64,000 nt of DNA, taken from Planctomycetota bacterium. Lineage in GTDB: Bacteria; Planctomycetota; B15-G4; SIAN01. Shown one piece after another: positions 53,329-62,512 of the stretch (within the stretch, counting starts at the first letter, position 1; each line of letters begins with the position of its first letter). A model generated the notes under the pieces. The model saw nothing but the letters and a program-made list of their open reading frames with translations, was not told the DNA's origin and ran no database searches. The stretch covers positions 1-64,000 of the forward strand of contig SIAN01000019.1 of NCBI GenBank assembly GCA_009691715.1, in the 5' to 3' direction. Position numbers and translations under genes: made by a program.

Positions 53329-55431
53329 TCACCGGCGGGCAGGCATCCGTCGCAGGCGCGCCCACTCGTCGAGGTCGCGGCCGAGCGGTTCGCCGCCGAG
53401 CCAGCGCGCGAACCAGTCGACGTGCGCCCCGTAATAGAACAGCATCTCCTGCCAGCCCGGCCAGTGACCGGCTTTCGGGAAGACGACGAGGCGCGATGGG
53501 ACGCCGCGCTCCTGCAGCGCAGTGAAATACTGCAGGCTCTGCGTGTAGGGCACGCGGAAGTCCAGCTCGCCCGTGATCACGAGCGCCGGCGTCTTGAAGT
53601 CGTGCACGAAGTTGGACGGCGACCAGAGTTCGTACTGCTCGCTGTGCCACGGCACGCCGCGAAGATCGCGTTCCGGGAACCAGAGCTCCTCGGTGGCGCC
53701 GTAGAAGCTGCGCAGGTCGTAAAGGCCCATCATCGCCGCCTGGCACTTGAAGCGATCGGTGTGGCCCTGCATCCACATCATCATGTAGCCGCCGTACGAC
53801 CAGCCCATCGCGCCGAGCCGCGCCGCGTCGACGTATGGCAGCGTGCAGAGCCGGTCCGTGACCTTCATCAAGTCGCGGAAGACACGTCCGCCCCAATCGC
53901 CGCCGATCGCATCGCAGAACGGCTGGCCATAGCCGGTCGAGCCGCTCGGATTCGCGAACGCGACGACGTAGCCCTTGCCGGGATAGACCTGCCAGTCGCC
54001 GCGGAACGAGTCCTGCCATTGCGACTGCGGGCCGCCGTGGACGTTCAGGATCGTCGGGTACTGCTTCGCCGGATCGAAGCCGTGCGGCTTGATCACGAAC
54101 AGGTGGATCTTCGTGCCGTCTTCGCCGTCGACCCACATCTCCTCCGCCGGGCGCAGATCGACCTCCGCCTCGAATGCGGCGTTGAAGTGCGTGATGCGGA
54201 TCGGCACGGCATCGCTCGCGCGCTTGACGGAGAGTTCGTTCGGCTCGACGAACCCGCGACGCGCGTAGATCAGCGCGCCGTCGTCGCCGAGAAGCTCCCA
54301 CCCCTCGATCGACGCGTGCTGATGGACGAGCGTCGGCGCGTTCGCAGCGACCCCGGCGACCGCGGCACCCTTGACGCTCGTCTTGAAGATCGGCGTCCGG
54401 CCGCGCTGTTCGGCCTGGAAGAAGAGCGTCGCACCGTCGGCGGCGAAGCGCATGTCGCTCACCTGATCGTCGAAGCCATCACGCGCGGTGAGGTAGGTGA
54501 CCTTGCGCGTCCGCCAGTCGAGCAGCGCGAGTCGCTTCAGATCCGATTCGTAGCCCGCCGTCTCCTGACTGATGTAGGCGAGCTTCGTTCCATCGGCTGA
54601 GAAGAGCGGCGCGCCGTCCCAACCATCGCACCCGTCGGTGAGATTCACCGCGGCCTCCGGTCGGTCGAGCTCGATCGACCAGAGATCTGCGTTGGTCGAG
54701 CTGGCCTGATCGGGATCGTGGTTCGACATGAAGACGAAGTGGCGGCCGTCGGGCGCGAAGTCGTAGCCGCGGCCGCCGCCGAGCATGAACGGCGGGCTGT
54801 CGAACGACCCCGGAGTGAGGTCGCGCACGACGTCGCCGCTCTTCGTGTCGACCAGCAGGACGTGCGCGACCTTGCCATCCTCCCAACTGGTCCAGTGTCG
54901 GTAGAGAAGCGCATCGGCCAGATGAACGTCGAGCTTCCCCTTCTCGCGCTCGTCATCCCGCGCTTGCTGCGCCGCGGCATCGCACGGGAGGTCGGGCCAC
55001 ACTTCGCTGGTGACCGCGATGAAGCGGCCGTCGCGCGAAAGGCGCGGCGCGTCGACGCCGCTAGGCCAACGGGTCAGCTGGCGCGGCTCACCGCCATCGA
55101 GCGCCATAGTCCAGAGCTGCTCGCCGCCGCTGCGATTCGACAGGAACAGCAGCGTGGAGCCGTCCGGCAGGAACTGCGGGTCGTGGTCGCTCTTCTTCGC
55201 GAACGTGAGCTGCCGCAGACCGCTGCCGTCGAGCGCAACGATCCAGAGCTCGCTCCACGAGGTGACCGCCGCGACATCGAAACGCTTGACCGCGAACGCC
55301 ACCGACTTCCGGTCTGGCGAAAGCGCCGGCGCCTGCACTTGCGCGACGCCGTAGACGTCCGGCAGATCGAACGCGCGCTGGTCGGACTGGCCGCCAACGC
55401 CAAGTGATGCAGCCAACAGGAGCAGGGCCAT
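53329..55431 (-). CDS. Secreted S9 family peptidase
   Basis: A 700-aa prolyl-oligopeptidase-family enzyme. The ATG at 55431 begins a signal peptide (MALLLLAASLGVGGQSDQRA), with GAGGAA upstream. The beta-propeller half shows WD40-like PD40 repeats such as LSPDRKSVAFAVKRFD, FLPDGSTLLFLSNRSGG and FAPDGRHFVFMSNHDPD. The catalytic half has NVHGGPQSQWQDSF, the nucleophile Ser545 in GWSYGGYMMMW, the acid in TGELDFRVPYTQS and the His in KAGHWPGW. It likely degrades peptides in the periplasm. The extra 110 codons toward 55761 lack coding character. Divergent from bshC. Confidence 0.92.
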   Translation of the reverse strand: MALLLLAASLGVGGQSDQRAFDLPDVYGVAQVQAPALSPDRKSVAFAVKRFDVAAVTSWSELWIVALDGSGLRQLTFAKKSDHDPQFLPDGSTLLFLSNRSGGEQLWTMALDGGEPRQLTRWPSGVDAPRLSRDGRFIAVTSEVWPDLPCDAAAQQARDDEREKGKLDVHLADALLYRHWTSWEDGKVAHVLLVDTKSGDVVRDLTPGSFDSPPFMLGGGRGYDFAPDGRHFVFMSNHDPDQASSTNADLWSIELDRPEAAVNLTDGCDGWDGAPLFSADGTKLAYISQETAGYESDLKRLALLDWRTRKVTYLTARDGFDDQVSDMRFAADGATLFFQAEQRGRTPIFKTSVKGAAVAGVAANAPTLVHQHASIEGWELLGDDGALIYARRGFVEPNELSVKRASDAVPIRITHFNAAFEAEVDLRPAEEMWVDGEDGTKIHLFVIKPHGFDPAKQYPTILNVHGGPQSQWQDSFRGDWQVYPGKGYVVAFANPSGSTGYGQPFCDAIGGDWGGRVFRDLMKVTDRLCTLPYVDAARLGAMGWSYGGYMMMWMQGHTDRFKCQAAMMGLYDLRSFYGATEELWFPERDLRGVPWHSEQYELWSPSNFVHDFKTPALVITGELDFRVPYTQSLQYFTALQERGVPSRLVVFPKAGHWPGWQEMLFYYGAHVDWFARWLGGEPLGRDLDEWARLRRMPARR

Positions 55432-55630
55432 CGGGCGTTCCTCGGAAGAGTGCAGTGCAAAGGGCGGCGGGTCACGACCCCGAAACCGGTGCGACAACCT
55501 ACGACCCGCACAGTGTCTCGTCGCACCTTCCGTCACGCCGGCGTTCGCCGTTCGCGGCGAGCGACCGGCTCGCGCTGCTAACCTCCGCGGAAGCGTCGGC
55601 ACCGCCAACCGATCGGGGAAACGCCTCGGC

Positions 55631-57016
55631 ATGACCGCGATCGACTCCGCGAAGTCCCTCGACCTCGCCCTTCCACCGGGGGCCGTCTGTGTCGTCACCG
55701 GCCAACAGGCGGGGGTTCTGACCGGCCCGCTCCTCACCGTCTTGAAGGCGTGCCGCGCCATTTCCTTCGCTGCCGAGCTCTCTGCCTCCCGGTCGACGTC
55801 GGTGGTGCCACTGTTTTGGGTCGCCGCCGACGACCACGATCTCGACGAGATCCATCACACATTCGTCCTCAATGCACAGGACGAAGCGCAGAAGTTGCGG
55901 ATCGATCTAAAGGGAACGCGCGGTGCTGCAAGTGAAGTAGCTGTCCCAACTGAGCTCGCGTCAACGTGGGTCCGCGAGTTCTTCGCGACGGCGTCGATTG
56001 ACGCTGCGACGCTCGCGAGCGAGCCGTTCTTGCCACACCAAGGTGACTCGCTCGCCGGCTGGTTCAGCCGCTGTCTCACCGCCGTTCTTGGCAAGCACAC
56101 GCCACGCATCGTCGCGCCCGCCGAGCTCAACCAGGCCGCGCGCGCGGTCTACGACCAAACCCTTCGCGATGACGGCGCCATTGAGCGGGCGCTCGCCGAA
56201 GGGGCCGCCGCCAACCAGGCCGCCGGCATCGCCGCGCCGCTGCCGGTCGACTCCGAGCCACCGCTGTTCCTGATCGAGCCGGGCGCGCGGACTCGCATCC
56301 GCCGCAGCCCGCGCGCCGGCGAGTTCATCGTCGGCGAACGGACGATCAGCCGCGCGGCGCTGCTCGACTGCGCCACCCGCGGAGTGCCGCGACTCTCCGC
56401 CAACGTCGCACTGCGCACGATCGTCCAGGCGGCGACCCTGCCGTGCGTCGCCTACGTCGCCGGCCCGACCGAGCTCCTCTACTACCGTCAACTCGAACCA
56501 CTCCATCGGCTGTTCGAGGTCTCCTTTCCGACGCTCGTGCGACGACCGCATGCGACGCTGCTCACGACCGCCGCTGCTCGCGCCGCACGCAAGCTTGGCA
56601 TCGCACCGGAGCAGTTGCTGGCGACGCTTGACGCCCGCGCCGCGGCCACGACTGCGACCACGCCGCTGCTCGAACACGGCGCTTCGCTGCGCGCCGAAGT
56701 GGCGACCTACATCGAGCAACTGCTCGCCGAATCGAGCGCGGTGAAGAGCGCCGCCCTGCGCCGCGCGACCCAGCTCCTGCAGAACTTCGACGGCCTGCTC
56801 GAACGCGCCGCCACCGCCATCACCGAGGGCGAAACGATCGATCGCGCGCGCTTCGCGACGCTGATCGCGACGGCGCGGCCGCGCGGTCGCGCGCAAGAGC
56901 GCGTGCTGAACGTGCTGCCATTCCTCGCGGAACGCGGTCCGGAACTGATCGAACAACTGCTGCGATTGCGCGGGGAACCGCGAGACGACGGTTTCGTGCC
57001 TCATGCCGTGATCTGA
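55631..57016 (+). CDS. bshC: Putative cysteine ligase BshC (bacillithiol synthesis)
   Basis: BshC is assigned to the last step of bacillithiol synthesis, adding cysteine to GlcN-malate. The 461-aa protein carries CVVTGQQAGVLTGPLLTVLK, the family hallmark, LFWVAADDHDLDEI and VAYVAGPTELLYYRQLEPLH. It is shorter than B. subtilis BshC (539 aa), mainly in the N-terminal region and in the coiled-coil insertion, which is reduced but present around residues 340-400. Its biochemical activity remains less well proven than those of BshA and BshB. The gene leads the unit bshC-bshB1-bshA-desulfurase and is followed by bshB1 after 14 bases. Confidence 0.9.
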   Translation: MTAIDSAKSLDLALPPGAVCVVTGQQAGVLTGPLLTVLKACRAISFAAELSASRSTSVVPLFWVAADDHDLDEIHHTFVLNAQDEAQKLRIDLKGTRGAASEVAVPTELASTWVREFFATASIDAATLASEPFLPHQGDSLAGWFSRCLTAVLGKHTPRIVAPAELNQAARAVYDQTLRDDGAIERALAEGAAANQAAGIAAPLPVDSEPPLFLIEPGARTRIRRSPRAGEFIVGERTISRAALLDCATRGVPRLSANVALRTIVQAATLPCVAYVAGPTELLYYRQLEPLHRLFEVSFPTLVRRPHATLLTTAAARAARKLGIAPEQLLATLDARAAATTATTPLLEHGASLRAEVATYIEQLLAESSAVKSAALRRATQLLQNFDGLLERAATAITEGETIDRARFATLIATARPRGRAQERVLNVLPFLAERGPELIEQLLRLRGEPRDDGFVPHAVI

Positions 57017-57030
57017 AGGATTCGTGAACC

Positions 57031-57759
57031 ATGGCCGACGTCCTCGCCTTTGGTGCCCATCCCGACGATCTCGAGATCGGCTGCGGCGGCACGCTCGCGC
57101 TACTTGCCGCACAGGGCCGCGAAGTGGTGATGGTCGACTTCACGCGCGGCGAAATGGGCACGCGCGGGACGGTCGAGGAACGGCGCGTCGAGGCGACGGA
57201 TGCCGCGCGCGTACTCGGTGCGGCGTCGCGATTGAACCTCGAGCTGCCGGACGGCTTCCTGCCGTTTCGTGACCCCGCGACCGGCATCGCCTCGCGTGAG
57301 ATCGCCGTCGCCAGAGTCGTCGAACTGATCCGCGCCCATCGGCCACGGTTGCTGCTGGCGAACTACCCGAGCGACGCGCATCCCGACCACGTGATCGTCG
57401 GCGAGGTCGTGAAGCAGGCGCGCTACCTCGCCGGCCTGAAGAAGTGGCATGGCACGAACGATCGCCATCGCCCCGACCTGTTGCTGCAGTACTTCGAGCA
57501 CGAACAACATCCGCCGACCTGCGTCGTCGATGTCTCGCGCACGTTCGAGCAGAAGCAGGCCGCGATCCGCTGCCACAAATCGCAGCTCCACGATCCCGCG
57601 CGCGCGGAGCCGCAGACCGCGCTGTCGCGTCCCGACTTCCTCGAGCGGCGCGCCGCTCGCGACCGCTTCTTCGGCGCGCAGGTTGGCGTCGATTTCGCCG
57701 AGCCGTTCTTCACGCAGGCGCCACCGAAGATCACCGACCCGATGAGCCTCCTCGCATGA
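57031..57759 (+). CDS. bshB1: GlcNAc-malate deacetylase BshB1
   Basis: LmbE/PIG-L-type zinc deacetylase of 242 aa. The metal motif AHPDDLEIGCGG (His-Pro-Asp-Asp) is at residues 9-20, followed by FTRGEMGTRGTVEERRVEA, NLELPDGFL, LLLANYPSDAHPDHVIVG with the third His, and YFEHEQHPPTCVVDVSRTFE. This pattern matches BshB1 specifically, which removes acetate from GlcNAc-malate. GGATTCGTGAACC precedes the ATG at 57031, a weak ribosome site, consistent with coupling to bshC. Its last four bases overlap bshA. Confidence 0.93.
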   Translation: MADVLAFGAHPDDLEIGCGGTLALLAAQGREVVMVDFTRGEMGTRGTVEERRVEATDAARVLGAASRLNLELPDGFLPFRDPATGIASREIAVARVVELIRAHRPRLLLANYPSDAHPDHVIVGEVVKQARYLAGLKKWHGTNDRHRPDLLLQYFEHEQHPPTCVVDVSRTFEQKQAAIRCHKSQLHDPARAEPQTALSRPDFLERRAARDRFFGAQVGVDFAEPFFTQAPPKITDPMSLLA

Positions 57760-58925
57760 ACTCCGGCACCACCGACTTCCCGCTCAAGATCGGCATCGCC
57801 TGCTACCCGACGCACGGCGGCAGCGGCGTGCTGGCAACCGAGCTCGGCGTCGCGCTGGCGGAGCGCGGCCACGAAGTCCACTTCCTCGCCTACAGCAAGC
57901 CGCCGCGGCTGTCGGGCTACCACCCGCGAGTCTTCTGCCACCTGGTCGAAGTCTCCGAGTACCCGCTGTTCAAGTATCCGCCCTACGACCTCGCGCTGGC
58001 TTCGAAGATGATCGAGGTGATCAACGAGCGCCGCCTCGACCTGCTCCACGTCCACTACGCGATCCCGCACTCGATCAGCGCCTACCTCGCACGCCAGCTC
58101 ATGCCCGGCCGTCGGTTCGGCATCGTGACGACGCTGCACGGCACCGACATCACGCTGGTCGGCAGCGGCAACGCCTATCGCGACGTCACGCGCTTCGGCA
58201 TCGAGCAGAGCGACGAGGTGATCGCCGTCTCGGAATGGCTGAAGAAGGAGACGCTGCGCATCTTCGGTGCGACCAAGGAGATCCAGGTCGTCCCGAACTT
58301 CGTCGACGTGACGCGCTTCCGTCCGCGCGAAGGACGGACGTCGCCGCAACTGTGCGCCTGTCCCGAGTCGCCGATCGTCATGCACATGTCGAACTTCCGG
58401 CCGGTGAAGCGGCTCGGCGACACGGTGCGCGCGTTCGCCGACGCGACCGCGGGTACGAAGGCGCAGTTGGTGCTCGTTGGAGATGGTCCTGATCGCGGCA
58501 TGGCGGAGGCGTTGGTCACTGAGCTCAAGCTCGACGAACGCGTCACCTTCCTCGGACTGGTGGACGACGTCTCCGACCTGTTGCCATTCGCCGACGTGTT
58601 GGTCGTGTCGAGCGAAAGCGAGAGCTTCGGGCTCGCCGCGCTCGAGGCCCATGCATGCGGCGTACCGGTCGTCGGTTACGACTCCGGCGGCATGCGCGAA
58701 GTGGTCGAGGACGACAAGAGCGGATTCCTCGTCCGCTTCGGCGACGTGCCCGCGCTCGCCGCGCGGATGCGGACACTGCTTTCCGATCCGGCGTTGCGCC
58801 GCGACTTCGGCGCGCGTGGCCGCGCACGCGCGGTCGAGCACTTCGACCTATCGCGGTTGCTGTCGGTCCACGAACGGATCTATCACGCGGCGATCGAGCG
58901 GCGCGGCCGCAAGGCCGAGACGTGA
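57756..58925 (+). CDS. bshA: Bacillithiol synthase glycosyltransferase BshA
   Basis: GT4 family glycosyltransferase of 389 aa that joins UDP-GlcNAc and L-malate. BshA features are IGIACYPTHGGSGVLATELG, HFLAYSKPPRL, DLLHVHYAIPHSISAYLARQ, TLHGTDITLVGSGNAYRDVT and VVPNFVDVTRFRP. The donor-site motif is SESESFGLAALEAHACGVPV. All substrate-binding motifs look intact. The ATG at 57756 overlaps the bshB1 stop (ATGA). With bshC and bshB1 the complete pathway is encoded together here, whereas in Bacillus the genes are scattered. Confidence 0.94.
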   Translation: MNSGTTDFPLKIGIACYPTHGGSGVLATELGVALAERGHEVHFLAYSKPPRLSGYHPRVFCHLVEVSEYPLFKYPPYDLALASKMIEVINERRLDLLHVHYAIPHSISAYLARQLMPGRRFGIVTTLHGTDITLVGSGNAYRDVTRFGIEQSDEVIAVSEWLKKETLRIFGATKEIQVVPNFVDVTRFRPREGRTSPQLCACPESPIVMHMSNFRPVKRLGDTVRAFADATAGTKAQLVLVGDGPDRGMAEALVTELKLDERVTFLGLVDDVSDLLPFADVLVVSSESESFGLAALEAHACGVPVVGYDSGGMREVVEDDKSGFLVRFGDVPALAARMRTLLSDPALRRDFGARGRARAVEHFDLSRLLSVHERIYHAAIERRGRKAET

Positions 58926-60067
58926 GCAGGCGGCTCTACTTCGATTGGGCTGCGACGGCGCCGCTGCGGGACGAAGCGCGCGCGGCTTGGCTCGAGTGCG
59001 CGGGCGCCGAGTTCGGCAACGCCGGCAGCGCGCATCAATGGGGACGAACCGCGAAGGCCGCGCTGACGCGGGCGCGGCGCACGTTTGCGAGCGCGCTTGG
59101 CGTCGAGCGCGATGACCTGTTCTTCACCGGCAACGGCAGCGAAGCGAACCTGCTCGCGTTGCACGGAGCGATCGCGGCACTGCCTCGCGAGCGGCGCCAT
59201 GTGCTCGTCTCCCCGATCGAGCACCCTAGTGTGCTGGAGCCGCTCGAAACCGCCGCCCGCCGCGGGGAGATCGAGCTCGAACACCTGTCCGTCGATCGCT
59301 TCGGACGGGTCGATCCCGAGATTTTGCGCGGGCGTTGTCGGCCGACGACGGGCCTGGTCAGCGTCCAGCTCGCCAACCATGAGATCGGAACTCTGCAACC
59401 GATCGCTGCGATCGCGGCGACGACACGCACGCACGGTGCGCTGCTTCACTGCGATGCGACCCAGGCGATCGGGAAAACCCTCGTCACGGTGCCCGCGCTC
59501 GGCTGCGACCTGTTGGTCATCTCCGCGCACAAGTTCGGCGGCCCGCGCGGCGTCGGCGTCCTCGCGCGGCGACGCAACGTCGCGCTGACCACGCCGCTCT
59601 CGCCTGGCCGCCAAGAACAAGGACTGCGCGGTGGCACGGAAGATTTCGCGAGCTGCGTCGCGGCCGCCGCCGCACTCACTGCGACTCTCACGGAACAGGT
59701 CGCGCTCGCATCGCAGCTCGCGGAGCTTTCGGCTCTGCTGTGCGCGCGACTTCGCGAGCGCCTCGACGACGTAACGTTCCACTCGAGCGAGACATACGGA
59801 CTGCCGGGTCTCGTCAACTTCTCTTTGCCCGAGGTGCGCGGTGACTGGCTGGTGACGGCACTTGACCAGTGCGATGTCGCGATCAGCCACGGTTCCGCCT
59901 GCGCCTCGCTCGCGTCACTGCCCTCGCCGGTCCTCGTCGCGATCGGCGCACGCGAACGCGCGCTGCACTCGATCCGCGTGTCGATGGGACGCGCGACCAC
60001 GCGCGACGACATCGAAGATCTCGTCGCGCGGGTGCACGCTGCAGTGGTCAAGTTGCGCCTTCCGTGA
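58922..60067 (+). CDS. Cysteine desulfurase (NifS/IscS-like), overlapping bshA
   Basis: PLP-dependent cysteine desulfurase of 381 aa: YFDWAATAPLRDEARAAWLE, NAGSAHQWGRTAKAAL, FTGNGSEANLLALHGAI, EIGTLQPIAAIA, the PLP lysine in VISAHKFGGPRGVG, GRQEQGLRGGTEDF and the sulfur-carrying Cys in ISHGSACASLAS. The last segment is compact, as in group II enzymes and small IscS-like proteins. GTG at 58922 overlaps the bshA stop (GTGA), so translation is coupled. No iscU, sufB or tRNA-thiolation gene is adjacent; the link with the bacillithiol genes suggests sulfur trafficking through the thiol (inference). Confidence 0.9.
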   Translation: MSRRLYFDWAATAPLRDEARAAWLECAGAEFGNAGSAHQWGRTAKAALTRARRTFASALGVERDDLFFTGNGSEANLLALHGAIAALPRERRHVLVSPIEHPSVLEPLETAARRGEIELEHLSVDRFGRVDPEILRGRCRPTTGLVSVQLANHEIGTLQPIAAIAATTRTHGALLHCDATQAIGKTLVTVPALGCDLLVISAHKFGGPRGVGVLARRRNVALTTPLSPGRQEQGLRGGTEDFASCVAAAAALTATLTEQVALASQLAELSALLCARLRERLDDVTFHSSETYGLPGLVNFSLPEVRGDWLVTALDQCDVAISHGSACASLASLPSPVLVAIGARERALHSIRVSMGRATTRDDIEDLVARVHAAVVKLRLP

Positions 60068-60383
60068 TTTCTTTTTGAGTCGCAACGTCGCTGCAACCCG
60101 CGCCGCGTCGAGACTTGCGCGCACGAAGAAGAACGGGTGCCGAACGGCATCGCGTCGAGAGGTCGTTGACGACCCTCAATCGCGATGCCTAGAACTTGTG
60201 TCCTCGCGGTGAAGAGGGGTGCGAGCTCACTGGCCGTCCAACCAGCGAACGAACCCCATTTCACCGCGCGCGACAGCTCCAGAGGTGGCGATCTCCGGAG
60301 AAGTCGTGGATCGATGATCGAAATGACTCCGAACCCGTTGATTCCCGGGTGGGCGACCCGGAAGCGAGGGAGGGGACCGTCCG
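60068..60383. other. Intergenic region upstream of dnaA
   Basis: 316 bases expected to contain the dnaA promoter. I find no 9-mer matching TTATNCACA on either strand and no AT-rich unwinding element. GTCGTTGACGAC at about 60165-60176 is a small inverted repeat. GAGGGAGGGG just before the dnaA ATG is the SD. Nothing else is recognisable. Confidence 0.4.
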
Positions 60384-61823
60384 ATGCTGCCCGCGAAAGC
60401 GGTCACTCTTTGGCAGGCTGTTCTCGAAAAGATCGAGCAAAAGACCACGCCGCAGCAGTTTGCGACGTGGTTCCGCAACCTCGAGGTTGCCGAGCTCGAC
60501 GAACAGCGCGTCGTCCTCAGAGTGCCGAGCAAATTCCACCGTGATTGGATCGTGACCTACTACCGCGAGGTAGTGGAGGAATCGGTCGCCGCCGTTCTGG
60601 GGGGCGCGCGCGAACTCCATCTGGAGATTGGCGGGCGCGACGGGGCCGATGCGGCCTCCCACCGGGGCGCGACGGCGGCGACGGCCACACCCGTCCCGCC
60701 GGTCGCCGTCCGAGCGGCGAAGGCCGAGCCGGCCCGCCCGACGCTGGTCGCCAGCCATAAGTTCGGGGGCGTGCGCACGTGCGGCGACCTTCCATTAACG
60801 GAAGGTTTCGACCTCGCGCGCTTCGTCCTCGGGCCGAACAACCAGCTCGCGGCGGCGGCGGCAAGGTCGTTGGCCACGGCGCCGATCGCCGACTTCACGA
60901 CGCTGTTCGTCGTGGGATCGACTGGAACCGGGAAGACGCACTTGCTGCAGGCGGCCGCGCGCTTGGCCGCCGAGCCAGGAAACGCGAAGCCGGCGGGCAG
61001 GCAGGTCGCCTACGTGCGTGGCGAGAACTTCGTGAATGAGTTCGTCACCTCGTGCGCCCAGGGCGCCGATGCGGCGAGCCGATTTCGCGACCGGTGGCGC
61101 AGCCTCGACCTCGTCTGCTTCGATGACCTGCAGCTCCTGTCCGGCAAGATCGGAACTCAGGCGGAGCTCGTGCACACGCTGAACGCCTGGAGCGATCGCG
61201 GCACGCGCCTCTTGTTCGCTGCGAGCTGTGCGCCGGGCGAGACGCTCAATCTCGATCCCGCGTTGCAGGCGCGTCTGTCAGGCGCCTACCGCCTGGCGCT
61301 GCGTGCGCCGGACCGCGACGCGCGGCGCGCCCTCTTGGTCTCGAAGTCGACGCTGCGAGGTGAGGCCCTGCCGGCCGACGTCCTCGACTTCCTCGCCGAC
61401 CTGCCGACGACCAACGTTCGCGAGCTCGAAGGCGCGCTGACCAGCGTCCTCGCTGGGGCGAAGCTGACCGGCACGACAGTCTCCTTGCGAACCGCGCGAA
61501 CCGCACTTCAGGACGACGCGTTGTTGCAGCGGCCGGCTTCTTCGCCGGACAGGATCTTGAAGGCTGTCTGCCAGCATTTCGAGGTGACGATGGCGGACAT
61601 GTCCTCGCCGCGACGCCCGCAGGCGCTGTCCTTCGCGAGGCAGTCCGCGATGTACCTGCTGCGGGAGCGGACGGAGCTGTCACTGTCGGAAATCGGTGGG
61701 CTGCTTGGCGGCCGCGACCACACCACCATCCTGCACGGCATCCGCAAGATCGACGCTATCGCCCGCTCGGACAGTCGCGTCCGTGATCACCTCAACCGCC
61801 TGCGCGGTCAGTTGGAGCGCTAG
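60384..61823 (+). CDS. dnaA: Chromosomal replication initiator protein DnaA
   Basis: DnaA binds origin boxes and opens DNA. The 479-aa protein has domain I (LWQAVLEKIEQKTTPQQFAT), a variable domain II, AAA+ domain III with Walker A VVGSTGTGKTHLLQAA near residue 180 and Walker B LVCFDDLQLLSGK, and domain IV. The DNA-binding signature reads GGLLGGRDHTTILHGIRKID, close to the consensus GGRDHSTV. Domain III is more divergent than usual (SCAPGETLNLDPALQARLSG in place of the normal SDRPPKxL region), but all catalytic motifs are kept. GAGGGGACC precedes the ATG. Confidence 0.96.
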   Translation: MLPAKAVTLWQAVLEKIEQKTTPQQFATWFRNLEVAELDEQRVVLRVPSKFHRDWIVTYYREVVEESVAAVLGGARELHLEIGGRDGADAASHRGATAATATPVPPVAVRAAKAEPARPTLVASHKFGGVRTCGDLPLTEGFDLARFVLGPNNQLAAAAARSLATAPIADFTTLFVVGSTGTGKTHLLQAAARLAAEPGNAKPAGRQVAYVRGENFVNEFVTSCAQGADAASRFRDRWRSLDLVCFDDLQLLSGKIGTQAELVHTLNAWSDRGTRLLFAASCAPGETLNLDPALQARLSGAYRLALRAPDRDARRALLVSKSTLRGEALPADVLDFLADLPTTNVRELEGALTSVLAGAKLTGTTVSLRTARTALQDDALLQRPASSPDRILKAVCQHFEVTMADMSSPRRPQALSFARQSAMYLLRERTELSLSEIGGLLGGRDHTTILHGIRKIDAIARSDSRVRDHLNRLRGQLER

Positions 61824-61841
61824 CCCGTTCGATTCATGCTC

Positions 61842-61860
61842 CCCGTTGCGAGGCGACGGG
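61842..61860 (+). terminator. Hairpin after dnaA
   Basis: CCCGTTGC and GCGACGGG pair (one T.G) around a three-base loop, 19 bases after the dnaA stop. There is no T-tract. It may end or attenuate the dnaA transcript before dnaN. Confidence 0.4.
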
Positions 61861-62512
61861 ATGTCGGTTCAGGACGAAAAGGGAATGCGCGGCTCCGACG
61901 ACGCGGATTTGCAAACCCGCTGAGGAAGGAGCGCGTGTTTTCGACGAAGTCCTGGATCGACAGACCAGGCCGCGGCAGGGGTTTCATGAATAGAACGGGC
62001 TAGGACGCGGATCGGGCCTCCGCCGGATCGTGGCACCAAGGTCGTGGCACCAAGGTCGTGGCACGCGTTCATTGAGCGCATTTTCAGCGAGAGCCTTGCG
62101 GGCGGCGGTCCAGCGCGGACCGGCCGCCCGCTTCCGTTGCTCGGGACGCGCGGCCTCCGCGGGCGCTACAGAGTCCGTGGAGATTCCAGGGAGATCCGTC
62201 GTGAAAGGCGCGTCGAGCTGGGAGCTCTCTCCCCAGCGCGTTCGGGCCTCCGGTCGTGGGACGCGGGCGACGGTGGGGAGCGGGATTGCAATGCACCGGG
62301 TCTCCCCGTCCTGCTGCATCGTTCCGCGCGGATACAAGTCGTGTCTCCGCTTGGAGTTGTCTCGGCCGGGCCGAGACTTTTCCCAATTCAGCGTGGGGCA
62401 CTGACACCAACACGATGGGTTCAAGTTCTTCTTTCTTAGAATCCTGCGCCCGCGGAGTTTTCGTCCGCGATGCACTAAACCGCCGAGCGGGGCACCTGGG
62501 AGAGGGAGGAGC
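61861..62512. other. Long dnaA-dnaN intergenic region
   Basis: About 650 bases with no convincing gene; frames such as 62030-62404 rightward have serine/arginine-rich translations. It contains a 14-bp tandem repeat at 62028-62064. In many bacteria the origin lies here or upstream of dnaA, but I do not see standard DnaA boxes or an AT-rich stretch. The strong SD GGGAGGAG of dnaN is at its right end. Confidence 0.45.
62028..62064. repeat. 14-bp tandem repeat between dnaA and dnaN
   Basis: TCGTGGCACCAAGG is repeated twice exactly and then for nine more bases (TCGTGGCAC). Short direct repeats at this location can be initiator-binding iterons; the sequence is not a known DnaA box. Confidence 0.8.

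Noticed and set aside
61903..61920. Hairpin GCGGAT-TTGCAA-ACCCGC resembling a tRNA-Cys anticodon arm
   Set aside because: No acceptor stem, D arm, or T-loop with TTCGA in proper spacing could be matched around it.
62030..62404. Possible small gene in the dnaA-dnaN gap
   Set aside because: No SD and no recognisable fold; the start overlaps the tandem repeat. A leftward frame over 61984-62619 is equally unconvincing.
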